A stretch of 36,095 nt of DNA from JABWBR01 sp036741235 (GCA_036741235.1 DAINSQ010000028.1:1-36095); one strand, 5' to 3'. Shown: positions 1-7,023, numbered from the stretch's first letter. The notes: a model not told the origin generated them from the sequence alone. Made by a program: numbers and translations.

Positions 1-27
1 GTTAAACGGAGTTCCACAGCGTATTTG
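1..27. repeat. Partial copy of a dispersed fold-back repeat word
   Basis: The window opens with GTTAAACGGAGT followed by CCACAGCG. The same two words form the arms of the fold-back element at 911-989, in a different order. This looks like half of a second copy cut by the window edge. The remaining bases to 112 show no coding or structural signal that I recognise. Confidence 0.5.
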
Positions 28-112
28 TTTTTTTGGCGATGAAAAAAGTAATATAAATGCCGGGGCAAGGCTATTAAAATCTTAACTTAATGGCCATGGT
101 AACGTGTTACGT

Positions 113-144
113 GTCACCCTGTCACCCTGTCACCCTGTCACCTC
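113..144. repeat. 8-bp tandem repeat (GTCACCCT) at the 3' end of the SDR gene
   Basis: Four consecutive units start at 113, 121, 129 and 137, the last reading GTCACCTC. The period is exactly 8 bp. The stop codon of the SDR gene on the minus strand (TCA on the plus strand, 138-140) lies inside the fourth unit, so the array runs into the 3' end of the gene. Similar short-period word arrays occur elsewhere in this window (34145-34243, 35987-36095, 24428-24451). Confidence 0.85.
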
Positions 145-893
145 AAAGAAACAAATCCCCCATCCAGGGGAAAATTGCAGCCGGTGACAAATGCGGCGTC
201 ATCGCTGCAAAGATACCGTGCCAGCGCGGCCACCTCCTCCGGCGTTCCCATTCTGCCGATGGGTTGTGAGGCGGCTAGTTTGGCAAACATCTCCTCTTCC
301 TGGCCGGGGTAGTGTTTGGCTAAAAAACCATCGACAAACGGCGTATGAATGCGCGCCGGCGAAATGGCGTTACAGCGGATATTTTTATCGACATAATCGC
401 GGGCGATAGTCAGCGTCATATTGAGTACGGCGGCCTTGGTCATAGAATAGGCAAAGCGGTCGGGAATGCCGACCACCGCGGCTATCGAGGCCATATTCAG
501 GATAACGCCGCCGCCCTGCTGCACCATATTGCTGATGACAGCTTTGCTGCAATTGTATACGCCTTTGATATTGATCTGATAAAGTCGATCGAGGTCTTCT
601 TCGCTAGTTTGCTCCAGGTTGCCGATATGCGCTATGCCGGCGTTGTTGACCAAAATATGGATGCGCGATTTAACCTGGGCTACGGCCTCCGTTACCTCCT
701 GAAAGTCGGAGACATCGCATTGCACAAAACCCACAGGCAGGCCTTCCGCTTGCAATTTCAGCGCTGCTTCCGTGCCGGTTTCTTCGTCGATGTCAAAGAT
801 AAAAACCCGGCCGCCGGCCGCTGCAAATCGCCTGGTGATGGCCAGTCCGATGCCGCTGGCGCCCCCGGTGACGATGATGTTTTTGTTTTTCAT
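138..893 (-). CDS. SDR family oxidoreductase, probable sugar-acid dehydrogenase
   Basis: A 251-residue classical short-chain dehydrogenase/reductase. The Rossmann nucleotide-binding motif TGGASGIG lies at residues 9-16, an acidic residue at 34 (FIFD) suggests NAD preference, NNAG is at about 83-86, and the Ser136-Tyr149-Lys153 catalytic residues are present. The start at 893 (MKNKNIIVTGG) places the Rossmann strand at the N-terminus. A longer reading from 935 would begin inside a repeat. It lies 83 bp downstream of the L-fuconate dehydratase gene on the same strand. In the oxidative L-fucose pathway an SDR oxidises 2-keto-3-deoxy-L-fuconate, the product of that dehydratase, so that is the most likely substrate (inference from context). 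L-fucose dehydrogenase is the main alternative. The stop codon sits in an 8-bp tandem repeat. Confidence 0.9.
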   Translation of the reverse strand: MKNKNIIVTGGASGIGLAITRRFAAAGGRVFIFDIDEETGTEAALKLQAEGLPVGFVQCDVSDFQEVTEAVAQVKSRIHILVNNAGIAHIGNLEQTSEEDLDRLYQINIKGVYNCSKAVISNMVQQGGGVILNMASIAAVVGIPDRFAYSMTKAAVLNMTLTIARDYVDKNIRCNAISPARIHTPFVDGFLAKHYPGQEEEMFAKLAASQPIGRMGTPEEVAALARYLCSDDAAFVTGCNFPLDGGFVSLR

Positions 894-910
894 GACTAGC
901 TTTTTTTTAA

Positions 911-989
911 CCACAGCGTTAAACGGAGTGCACACAGAGTGCCACAGAGCGAGATTTTGACTCTGTGGTACTCCGTTTAACGCTGTGGT
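911..989. repeat. Fold-back (inverted) dispersed repeat at the 3' end of the fuconate dehydratase gene
   Basis: The arms 911-929 and 970-988 are perfect 19-nt reverse complements (CCACAGCGTTAAACGGAGT), extended by one more pair at 910/989. A second nested pair, CCACAGAG at 942-949 with CTCTGTGG at 961-968, closes an 11-nt loop. The whole element can fold into a long hairpin with a 12-nt bulge at 930-941. It separates the fuconate dehydratase gene from the SDR gene and supplies the last codons and the TAA stop of the former. A partial copy lies at 1-27. It could act as a terminator or processing signal, or be a mobile repeat. Confidence 0.9.
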
Positions 990-2287
990 AAATAACTCCA
1001 GGCCGGCCCCTCCGGAAAAGCATATTCCTCCATTGACGACCGCTTCATTTCGATGCTGTACCCCGGCAGGCCGGGCGGCATATACCTGCCCCGTTTAATC
1101 ACCACCGGGTCCACAAAATGCTCGTGCAGGTGGTCTACGTATTCGATCACCCGGCCCTCTATGGCGCCGCTGATACAAATATAATCAATCATCGACAGGT
1201 GTTGCACATATTCGCAGAGACCCACGCCGCCGGCATGCGGGCAGACCGGTATACCAAACTTGGCCGCCATCAGCATAATGGCCAGGTTTTCATTCACTCC
1301 GCCCACCCGGCAACTATCTATCTGGCAAATATCGATGGCTTTTGCCAACATCAACTGCTTGAAAATGACGCGGTTTTGGCAGTGTTCGCCGGTGGCGACC
1401 TTGATGGGGTGGACGGCCCGGGCGATGGCGGCATGACCCAGGATATCGTCGGGACTCGTAGGTTCTTCGATCCAATAGGGCTGAAATTGCTGTAAGACCT
1501 GCATATTGTCGATGGCTTCGCCAACGTCCCATTTCTGGTTAGCGTCCATCATGAGGTAATTGTCGTAGCCGATTTCTTCGCGGATAATCTGCGCCCGCCT
1601 TACGTCATCCTGCAGATTGCTGCCCACCTTCATCTTCACGTGCGTCCAGCCCTCTTGGATGGCTTCCCGGCACAACTGCCTGATCTTGTTGTCGCTATAG
1701 CCAAGCCAGCCGGCTGAGGTGGTATAGCCGGGGTAGCCGTTGGCCAGCAGGTAATTAATCCGCGTCTGTTTACTATTTTCCTGCTTTCGCAAAATCTGAA
1801 GCGCTTCTTCCGGCGTAAGGGCATCGGTGATGTAGGTGAAATCGATACAGGCGACCAGCTCTTCGGGGCTCATATCCGCTACAAGGCGCCACAGCGGTTT
1901 TTTTTCTGCTTTCGCAAATAGGTCCCACACGGCATTTACCAGGGCGCCGGTAGCCAGGTGTACCACCCCTTTTTCGGGGCCCAGCCAGCGGATGGGGCTG
2001 TCGGTAGTGAGGGTTTTCCAAAAGCCCGCCCAATCGGAGGTAATGGCCTCCAGGTTTTTGCCTTTGACGTGGTGGGCAATAGCTTCCAGCGCTGCGCAGC
2101 AAATTTCGTTGCCGCGGCCGATGGTAAAGGTCAGTCCGTGGCCTTCCAAACCCGGTTGGTTGGTAGTCAAAATAACATACGCCGCCGAATAGTCGGGGTC
2201 GGGGTTCATGGCGTCAGAACCGTGTTTGTATTTGCTGGTGGGAAAGCGGATGTCTTTGATCTCGACGTCGAGGATATGAATGGGCAT
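977..2287 (-). CDS. L-fuconate dehydratase (enolase superfamily)
   Basis: A 436-residue member of the mandelate-racemase subgroup of the enolase superfamily. Starting at 2287 (MPIHILDVEI), the catalytic residues fall at Lys218/Lys220 (HVKMKVG), Asp248 (MMDAN), Glu274 (WIEEP), Glu301 (ATGEH) and His351 (CPHAGG). This is the numbering I recall for characterised Xanthomonas FucD, which supports both the assignment and the start. The enzyme dehydrates L-fuconate to 2-keto-3-deoxy-L-fuconate in the cytoplasm using Mg2+. The SDR gene downstream probably performs a neighbouring step. The last residues (LPQR) and the stop codon are encoded by a dispersed fold-back repeat, so the natural C-terminus may have been altered slightly. 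Other sugar-acid dehydratase activities cannot be excluded. Confidence 0.92.
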   Translation of the reverse strand: MPIHILDVEIKDIRFPTSKYKHGSDAMNPDPDYSAAYVILTTNQPGLEGHGLTFTIGRGNEICCAALEAIAHHVKGKNLEAITSDWAGFWKTLTTDSPIRWLGPEKGVVHLATGALVNAVWDLFAKAEKKPLWRLVADMSPEELVACIDFTYITDALTPEEALQILRKQENSKQTRINYLLANGYPGYTTSAGWLGYSDNKIRQLCREAIQEGWTHVKMKVGSNLQDDVRRAQIIREEIGYDNYLMMDANQKWDVGEAIDNMQVLQQFQPYWIEEPTSPDDILGHAAIARAVHPIKVATGEHCQNRVIFKQLMLAKAIDICQIDSCRVGGVNENLAIMLMAAKFGIPVCPHAGGVGLCEYVQHLSMIDYICISGAIEGRVIEYVDHLHEHFVDPVVIKRGRYMPPGLPGYSIEMKRSSMEEYAFPEGPAWSYLPQR

Positions 2288-2414
2288 GGCGTTAAAGTTG
2301 AACATCAAAAATAAGAGAAAAAGGCAAGGCATTCATTTAACAATACGATCACTTATTACCGTCGGCTATATTGGCTAACTTTACTTGACAAAATAGTACC
2401 AAACAAAAATATTA

Positions 2415-3005
2415 ATGCCTTTTCTACCCCGGGTTGAATTACTAATCAGCTACCGAAAGGCAGCGAGGGTATGGATAGTGTTATTCCAGACCATATCAGC
2501 TTGTTTATACGGGCAAGCCGGTATCGAGCAAGACCTGGTCCGAGCAGAAACCATGCTGGTTTCTTATAAAAACGACAGCGCTTATACCCTTGTCCATCAA
2601 ATTATTGAAAACCTAAAAGCGCAAAATCAACTCAACACTCCCTTGGGCATTCCGGAAGCCACGCAACCCCCGGCCATGAGCGCCGACGACCGCAACTGGC
2701 TGGAGGCTTTCGAAATGTATCTGCGGCAAAACCTCTCCAGCGACATCCTTTCCATTCCTCTCCTGGCCGAACAATTTGCGATGAGCGAATCCACCCTTTT
2801 GCGCCAGTTGAAGCGCCTCACCGGCCTCACTCCACAAAAGTATTTGATAGAAATGCGCCTCGACAAGGCGCGCAAGCTGCTCGAAAACCGCGCATACAAT
2901 ACCGTGGCACAGGTAGCTTACGAAGTGGGGTATCTTGATGTAAAGGTTTTTTCACGCGTTTTCAGACAGCGGTTCGGCAAATTGCCGTCGGAGATGTTGG
3001 TTTGA
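2415..3005 (+). CDS. Short AraC-type HTH protein, possibly a 5'-truncated regulator
   Basis: A 196-residue reading frame whose C-terminal 100 or so residues form a clear AraC/XylS double helix-turn-helix: SIPLLAEQFAMSESTLLRQLKRL, then VAQVAYEVGYLDVKVFSRVFRQRFG. No ligand-binding or sensor domain precedes it. Residues 33-70 (GIEQDLVRAETMLVSYKNDS) resemble the end of a longer multidomain regulator, such as the TPR- or response-regulator-linked AraC proteins of Bacteroidota. An internal Met at residue 47 (position 2553) is an alternative start. It could be a small stand-alone regulator of the divergent fuconate genes, or the remnant of a larger gene. The latter fits its position beside damaged genes. 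Its stop lies only 2 bp from the end of the convergent ATPase pseudogene. Confidence 0.55.
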   Translation: MPFLPRVELLISYRKAARVWIVLFQTISACLYGQAGIEQDLVRAETMLVSYKNDSAYTLVHQIIENLKAQNQLNTPLGIPEATQPPAMSADDRNWLEAFEMYLRQNLSSDILSIPLLAEQFAMSESTLLRQLKRLTGLTPQKYLIEMRLDKARKLLENRAYNTVAQVAYEVGYLDVKVFSRVFRQRFGKLPSEMLV

Positions 3006-3007
3006 TT

Positions 3008-4189
3008 TTAAAATACACAACCACCCCATACAAATTCCTGGAAATCAATGCCTGGTGGATAGCGGCCTATAAGCATATAATCGCCAATACCCAGGCTTTC
3101 GGCCCTGGACTGTAGCGTTTTCAGATCAGAAGGGCCTGATGTTTCTTTCACTTCTATTGCTCTTTTTTCTTCCAGAATAAAATCATTTTACTGACCGTTT
3201 TTTGTCTGGAAATAATTGACATTGCACAGTTGCAGTAACTGATTGGCTATGGCATTTTCAAACAGGGCGCCACTGCTAACCTGCGCGAACTGATTAACAA
3301 GCCCATTGTCTGCTATGTATATCTTGGGTTGTACAGCAATACTCCGGTCGGGGCTATGCGAAAAGGGTTCCACAAGATGCAAAAAATAAGTGGCCTTGAA
3401 CAATTGGATATAGTCTTTGACTTTATGCCTGCTTAGGCCCGTCAGCACCCCGATTTTTTGATAATCCAACTTGCTCCCAATGCGTGCCGTCAGTAGTGTC
3501 GATAGTTTAAAAAGATCATCTATTACGGAATAATCGGATAAGATCTTAATATCCAGTTCCAGGTAGGAATTAAGAATATCGCTCAGCGTTTGCACCTTTT
3601 TTTCCGGTGAATCAGCCAGTACAACCTGGGGAAATCCGCCATATTGCACATATTCCTCGTAATATCGCTGATAAGTTGAATAAACCAATTGCCGGTAGGG
3701 TTGCAGCCTTTGGGTAAGCAAGGGGGTGGGATCGACTTCTTTGAAATTCAAAAACTCAATGAAGTTGAGAGGAAAAATCTCGAAAATCCGCTTTCTACCT
3801 GCCAGGCTTTCTGTAATGCGATTTTTAAGGTAGTAAGAACTCGAACCCGAAACAAGAAACTTGACCGGGTAGTTATCGTGATAATATTTGATAAATGATA
3901 CTACCTCCGGAATGAGTTGCACTTCGTCTATAGCAATGACACCTTGTTTCGTAAAATCGTAACCTAAAAAAGAAAGATCAGCTTCCATCTCGCTGAAACT
4001 ACTACGCGTAAATATCTTGCGGTATTCCAGGCGTTCTAAATCCAGGTAAAGCTTGTTATTGTGGGACGTTTTATCCAAAAGGTATTTCAGCGCGGTGGTC
4101 TTGCCCGTCCGCCGCATCCCCGTAATGACACTCACCTCAGGTTCGTTCAGGTGGTTTTCCAACTCCGAAAATACAGATCGGTGATACAT
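3008..4189 (-). pseudogene. DUF4143 AAA ATPase interrupted by an in-frame TAA
   Basis: From the start at 4189 (MYHRSVF) the frame encodes a P-loop ATPase: Walker A GMRRTGKTT at about residues 24-32, Walker B VIAIDEVQ, and sensor SGSSSYYL, followed by a DUF4143 winged-helix and nuclease-like tail. Translation stops at TAA 3188-3190 after KNGQ. The same frame continues without another stop from 3187 to TAA 3008-3010, giving NDFILEEKRAIEVKET and ending EFVWGGCVF. That is the usual C-terminal PD-(D/E)XK-like part of this family, where (K)NGxEIDF is expected. The stop therefore replaces the conserved Glu of the EIDF motif. The intact product would be about 393 residues, and the shortened one is 333. 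Alternatives are a sequencing error or a tolerated truncation. An upstream in-frame ATG at 4249 is less likely as the start. Confidence 0.85.
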
Positions 4190-4316
4190 ATTTTTCGACT
4201 TTGTGTAAAATTTTATAACACAAAGTACAACTAATCGCCGACAACACACACAGATATAGATATTTTGTGATTTCCCTCCTTAACCTGACCAATCAGTCAT
4301 AGCCTCCCCCCCCTAC

Positions 4317-4349
4317 TTTGACGGAAAATGCGACCATTTTGACAGAAAA
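4317..4349 (+). promoter_or_regulatory. Direct repeat TTTGACRGAAAA with a 21-bp period
   Basis: TTTGACGGAAAA at 4317-4328 recurs as TTTGACAGAAAA at 4338-4349, which is 11 of 12 identical bases spaced by exactly two helical turns. It lies in the 271-bp gap between the divergent ATPase pseudogene and the truncated carbonic anhydrase gene. Paired sites at this spacing on one DNA face are typical of regulator binding. The regulator is unknown. Confidence 0.35.
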
Positions 4350-4373
4350 AGTCCCTCCTGCCATTTCAATTTT

Positions 4374-4415
4374 ACCGGCACAATACGGGCATTAGCTGCT
4401 TGCAGTATTGCCGGT
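4374..4415. other. Imperfect inverted repeat upstream of the carbonic anhydrase remnant
   Basis: ACCGGCACAATAC (4374-4386) pairs with GTATTGCCGGT (4405-4415) apart from a two-base bulge. No T-tract follows on either strand, so it is not a typical intrinsic terminator. It lies 45 bp before the carbonic anhydrase ATG and could be a leader hairpin. Confidence 0.35.
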
Positions 4416-4460
4416 TTGGTTTGTGTCCATTTTAATTTTCAAATTAAACACCTCGTTACC

Positions 4461-4982
4461 ATGACTTACATTTCCCATTCCTTATCTGAAGTTACGCTGA
4501 AAGTATGCTTCCTGCTTTCGCTTATTGTATTGATTGCTGCTTGTAAAAGAGACGACGATGAACAGCCTGAGAATTGCGAACATTTTGAATACGAAGGAGA
4601 AAACGGTCCTGCGCATTGGGAAGACCTCTGCATAGACTGGCTTAGCTGCGGTGGCGCATCGCAGTCGCCCATAAATATCGCTAACGCCATTATCGATACT
4701 TCGCTGGGAGCTATTACCACCAACTACAACGCGATCAGTACACATATCCACAATAACGGCCACACTATCGAGTTCAAGGCGGGAACAGGCGGCACGATCG
4801 TACTACGCGGAGAGACCTACAAGCTGAAACAATTCCATATCCATACCGATAGCGAACACAGGATCGGTGGTGAAAGCTTCCTTATGGAGATGCCAAGGCC
4901 GTACCGCCAACCAGAAGAAAGTTGTCGAAGAATGTATCTTGCTGAATTTGGGTCAACAAAGCAAGCGTTTCAGGCAGAATGA
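4461..4982 (+). pseudogene. Truncated alpha-carbonic anhydrase lipoprotein fused to antisense AbiEii sequence
   Basis: The start at 4461 gives a lipoprotein signal ending LIAAC, then an alpha-class carbonic anhydrase N-terminal half: SQSPINI at about residues 68-74, NNGHTIEF, and QFHIHTDSEH carrying the first two zinc histidines. Homology ends after SFLMEM at 4892. The frame then reads through unrelated sequence to a stop at 4982. That downstream sequence is the reverse complement of an AbiEii-type toxin gene (4882-5004). The third zinc histidine, expected in an HxxH segment just beyond the junction, is missing, so the product should be inactive. The intact enzyme would be a periplasmic or outer-membrane CO2 hydratase. 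A deletion or other rearrangement is the simplest explanation. Misassembly is the alternative. Confidence 0.85.
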
Positions 4983-5004
4983 CGTCCGGGGTTTTGTGGA
5001 TCAT
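4882..5004 (-). pseudogene. 5' remnant of an AbiEii-type nucleotidyltransferase toxin gene
   Basis: The minus strand from ATG 5002-5004 reads MIHKTPDVILPETL, continues through QDTFFDNFLLVGGTALA, and then enters carbonic anhydrase sequence with a stop at 4882-4884. It spans 40 residues and is too short for usual gene finding. LVGGTALA is the start of the nucleotidyltransferase motif of AbiEii/AbiGii-type toxins, normally followed by a DxD-containing segment that is absent here. The reading frame overlaps the upstream small gene (4970-5257) by 35 bp, which is typical for toxin-antitoxin pairs. In type IV systems the toxin modifies RNA. This remnant cannot. The family call rests on motif recognition. 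Confidence 0.72.
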
Positions 5005-5257
5005 GGATAAAACCGGATTGAAGGTAAATAGGCGTGAAATTTTTGTGCTTGCGATCCAGACGGGTACTTTTTTCGGCTACGGCTAATATTTTATCAATAC
5101 CATAATAATTAACAATTTCCTGCCACTCTGCGGGAGTGCCGCGCTCAATTACCCGCTCAATAACGACTGTCGCCAGATGGAAAAAATCAATATTTTCCCA
5201 ATCGTATTCCCACAACAGATGCTTGCGAATGACCGGAATTGACCGTTCTGATTGCAT
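4970..5257 (-). CDS. Small DUF6922-like protein, probable orphan antitoxin of an AbiEii locus
   Basis: A 95-residue soluble protein with the pattern LLWEYDWENIDFF, VVIERVIERGTPAEWQEI, YYGIDKILAVAEKS and LDRKHKNF. I recognise this as the small family (DUF6922, from memory) that usually sits directly before an AbiEii/AbiGii nucleotidyltransferase toxin gene in Bacteroidota. The remnant of that toxin gene begins at 5004, overlapping its 3' end. The last dozen residues (DPQNPGRHSA) come from the overlap. It therefore looks like the surviving half of a type IV-like toxin-antitoxin pair. Expression and function are unknown. The family assignment is from pattern memory and needs a profile search. 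Confidence 0.65.
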   Translation of the reverse strand: MQSERSIPVIRKHLLWEYDWENIDFFHLATVVIERVIERGTPAEWQEIVNYYGIDKILAVAEKSTRLDRKHKNFTPIYLQSGFIHDPQNPGRHSA

Positions 5258-5657
5258 ATACAGCTTTTTTTCAAAGATAAGCTATTTCTTCGATTTTGCT
5301 GCCCATTCAATTGAACGAGTCTTCTTTCCATCCAAATAACCTGTCATCCAAGGTTAGAGAAATGACGAAAAAATCCATGATTTCTCTTTGTAAGCGGAGT
5401 TAACCCAGAGAAATCTCTCCTTTTTTGATAGATTTTTCGCGTTATATATTCCTGTACCCTAAATCTTAGTGGTACTTCGTGCCCTTAGTGCCTTAGTGGT
5501 AAAGATTTTCGGCGCCACAATTTTTTTAACAGAGGCTCGAAGACCACCAAGTACCACTAAGCATATATCTCATTTCGAAAAACACAAAATTGTATTGCTT
5601 ATTGGCTGGCCGCTGGTATTTTTTTATATTTATAACCCAAAACAAAATCAACCTGCC
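5258..5657. other. 400-bp intergenic region with hairpin and fold-back repeat
   Basis: No coding signal is supported here. It contains an 8-bp perfect inverted repeat (AGAGAAAT 5356-5363 with ATTTCTCT 5380-5387), a further AGAGAAATCTCT palindrome at about 5409-5420, the fold-back repeat at 5465-5561, and an AT-rich leader before the oxidoreductase start at 5658. A long in-frame extension of that oxidoreductase gene runs back through the repeat to 5469. It is probably not translated, because it would bury the Tat signal. Confidence 0.6.
5465..5561. repeat. Fold-back dispersed repeat of the CTTAGTGGTAC type
   Basis: CTTAGTGGTACTT (5465-5477) is the exact reverse complement of AAGTACCACTAAG (5549-5561), with a further GTG/CAC pair after one mismatch. 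Between the arms the words CCCTTAGTG and CCTTAGTGGTAAAG repeat the same theme. The architecture matches the element at 911-989: inverted arms, internal degenerate copies of the same word, and a position at a gene boundary. Only short words such as GTGGTA are shared. It may belong to a family of related but diverged elements. Confidence 0.8.
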
Positions 5658-7007
5658 ATGCGCCATACCCGCCGACAATTTCTTGCCCAAAGCGCCGCCG
5701 TTGCTGCCGGCGCCGGGCTTGCCACTTTATTCCCGTTTCCGGCTTTTGCCGGCCGCCGCTTTTTGCTCAACGACACCATCCACTTCGGCGTCATCGGCTG
5801 CAAGGGCATGGGCTGGTCGAACCTGCGGGCCCTGCTCAACAGCGTGCCGGAGGCGACCTGTATCGCCCTGGCCGACGTAGACCAAAGCGTGCTCGACGAG
5901 CGGGCCCTCGATGTGGAGAAATTGCGCGGAAAAAAGCCGAAGCTCTTCAAAGATTACCGCAAAATGCTGGAAATGAAGGAGCTCGACGCTGTAATCATCG
6001 GCACGCCCGACCACTGGCATTGCCTGATGTTCTGCGACGCCCTGTCAGCCGGCAAACACGTCTATTGCGAAAAACCCCTGGCCAACTCGATAGAAGAATG
6101 CAACGTGATGATGGCCGCCGCCAAACGCCACGGCAAAATGGTACAGATCGGCCAATGGCAGCGCAGCGGCGCCCATTACCAGCAGGCACACGAATTCCTC
6201 AAAACCGGGCAGCTCGGCAATATCCGCCTGGTGAAATGCTGGTCGTACCAGGGCTGGATGAAACCCGTGCCCGTAAAACCCGACGGCGCACCCCCGGCAG
6301 GCGTCGATTACGATATGTGGCTGGGCCCCGCCCCCAAACGCCCGTTTAACCCCAACCGCTTCCACTTTACTTTCCGCTGGTTCTGGGATTATGCCGGCGG
6401 CCTTATGACCGACTGGGGCGTGCACGAAATCGATATCGCCCTGTTTTTTATGGGCGCCACGGCGCCAAAGTCGGTGATGGCCTCGGGCGGCAAACTCGCC
6501 TACCCCGACGACGCCTCCGAAACCCCCGATACCCTGCAGGCCGTGTTTGAATACGACGGCTTCAATATGCTTTGGGAACACGCCCTGGGCATCGACAACG
6601 GCCCCTACAACCGCACTGAAGGCATCGCCTTTATCGGCAACCGCGGCACGCTGGTGGTCAACCGACAGGGCTGGGAAGTCATACCCGAAACGCAGCGCAA
6701 CGACAAGGGCGTCCTGGAGTATGAAATCCCCGACCTACCCGACCAGCAAAAAGATCCGCAAGTAAACTACCTGGCCGAACACCACAAAAACTTCGTAGCG
6801 GCTATGCAGGCCAACGACGCCTCGCTGCTCAAATGCGGCATCGAAACCGGCGCCGTGGCCGCCATCAACGCCCATATGGGCAACGTGGCCTTCAAAACCG
6901 GCAGGAAGGTATATTGGGATGCCGTCAGGGGCGAATTCCGCAACGATGCCGAAGCCAACGCGCTGATCAGGGCTAATTATCAGAATGGGTGGGTATTGCC
7001 GGGTTAA
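5658..7007 (+). CDS. Tat-exported Gfo/Idh/MocA family oxidoreductase
   Basis: A 449-residue protein. The start at 5658 gives a twin-arginine signal (RHTRRQFLAQSAAVAAGAG) followed by a processing region near FAG. A Rossmann fold follows with GVIGCKGMGWSNLRALL, then IGTPDHWH and the family motif EKPLANSIEEC (the EKP lysine). The C-terminal domain contains FRWFWDYAGGLMTDWGVHEIDIALFFMG, characteristic of the large secreted subgroup in Bacteroidota and Planctomycetota. NAD(P)-dependent oxidation of a sugar or inositol derivative in the periplasm is likely. The substrate cannot be read from the sequence. Upstream in-frame codons back to 5469 run through a dispersed repeat and are rejected. The gene stands alone ahead of the CPBP-cdsA group. 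Confidence 0.92.
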   Translation: MRHTRRQFLAQSAAVAAGAGLATLFPFPAFAGRRFLLNDTIHFGVIGCKGMGWSNLRALLNSVPEATCIALADVDQSVLDERALDVEKLRGKKPKLFKDYRKMLEMKELDAVIIGTPDHWHCLMFCDALSAGKHVYCEKPLANSIEECNVMMAAAKRHGKMVQIGQWQRSGAHYQQAHEFLKTGQLGNIRLVKCWSYQGWMKPVPVKPDGAPPAGVDYDMWLGPAPKRPFNPNRFHFTFRWFWDYAGGLMTDWGVHEIDIALFFMGATAPKSVMASGGKLAYPDDASETPDTLQAVFEYDGFNMLWEHALGIDNGPYNRTEGIAFIGNRGTLVVNRQGWEVIPETQRNDKGVLEYEIPDLPDQQKDPQVNYLAEHHKNFVAAMQANDASLLKCGIETGAVAAINAHMGNVAFKTGRKVYWDAVRGEFRNDAEANALIRANYQNGWVLPG

Positions 7008-7023
7008 TTATTGCGGTATTACC

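Noticed and set aside
345..899. A 184-codon plus-strand frame opposite the SDR gene
   Set aside because: The minus-strand SDR has its complete catalytic set. The opposite frame is low-information.
4894..5010. A plus-strand frame (QGRTANQKKVVEECILLNLG) that at first looked like a transposase fragment joined to the carbonic anhydrase gene
   Set aside because: Its reverse complement reads as an AbiEii-type N-terminus starting with ATG at 5004 and overlapping a matching small gene, which explains the sequence much better.
5469..5657. A 63-codon N-terminal extension of the Gfo/Idh/MocA gene
   Set aside because: It runs through a fold-back repeat and would place the twin-arginine signal in the middle of the protein.
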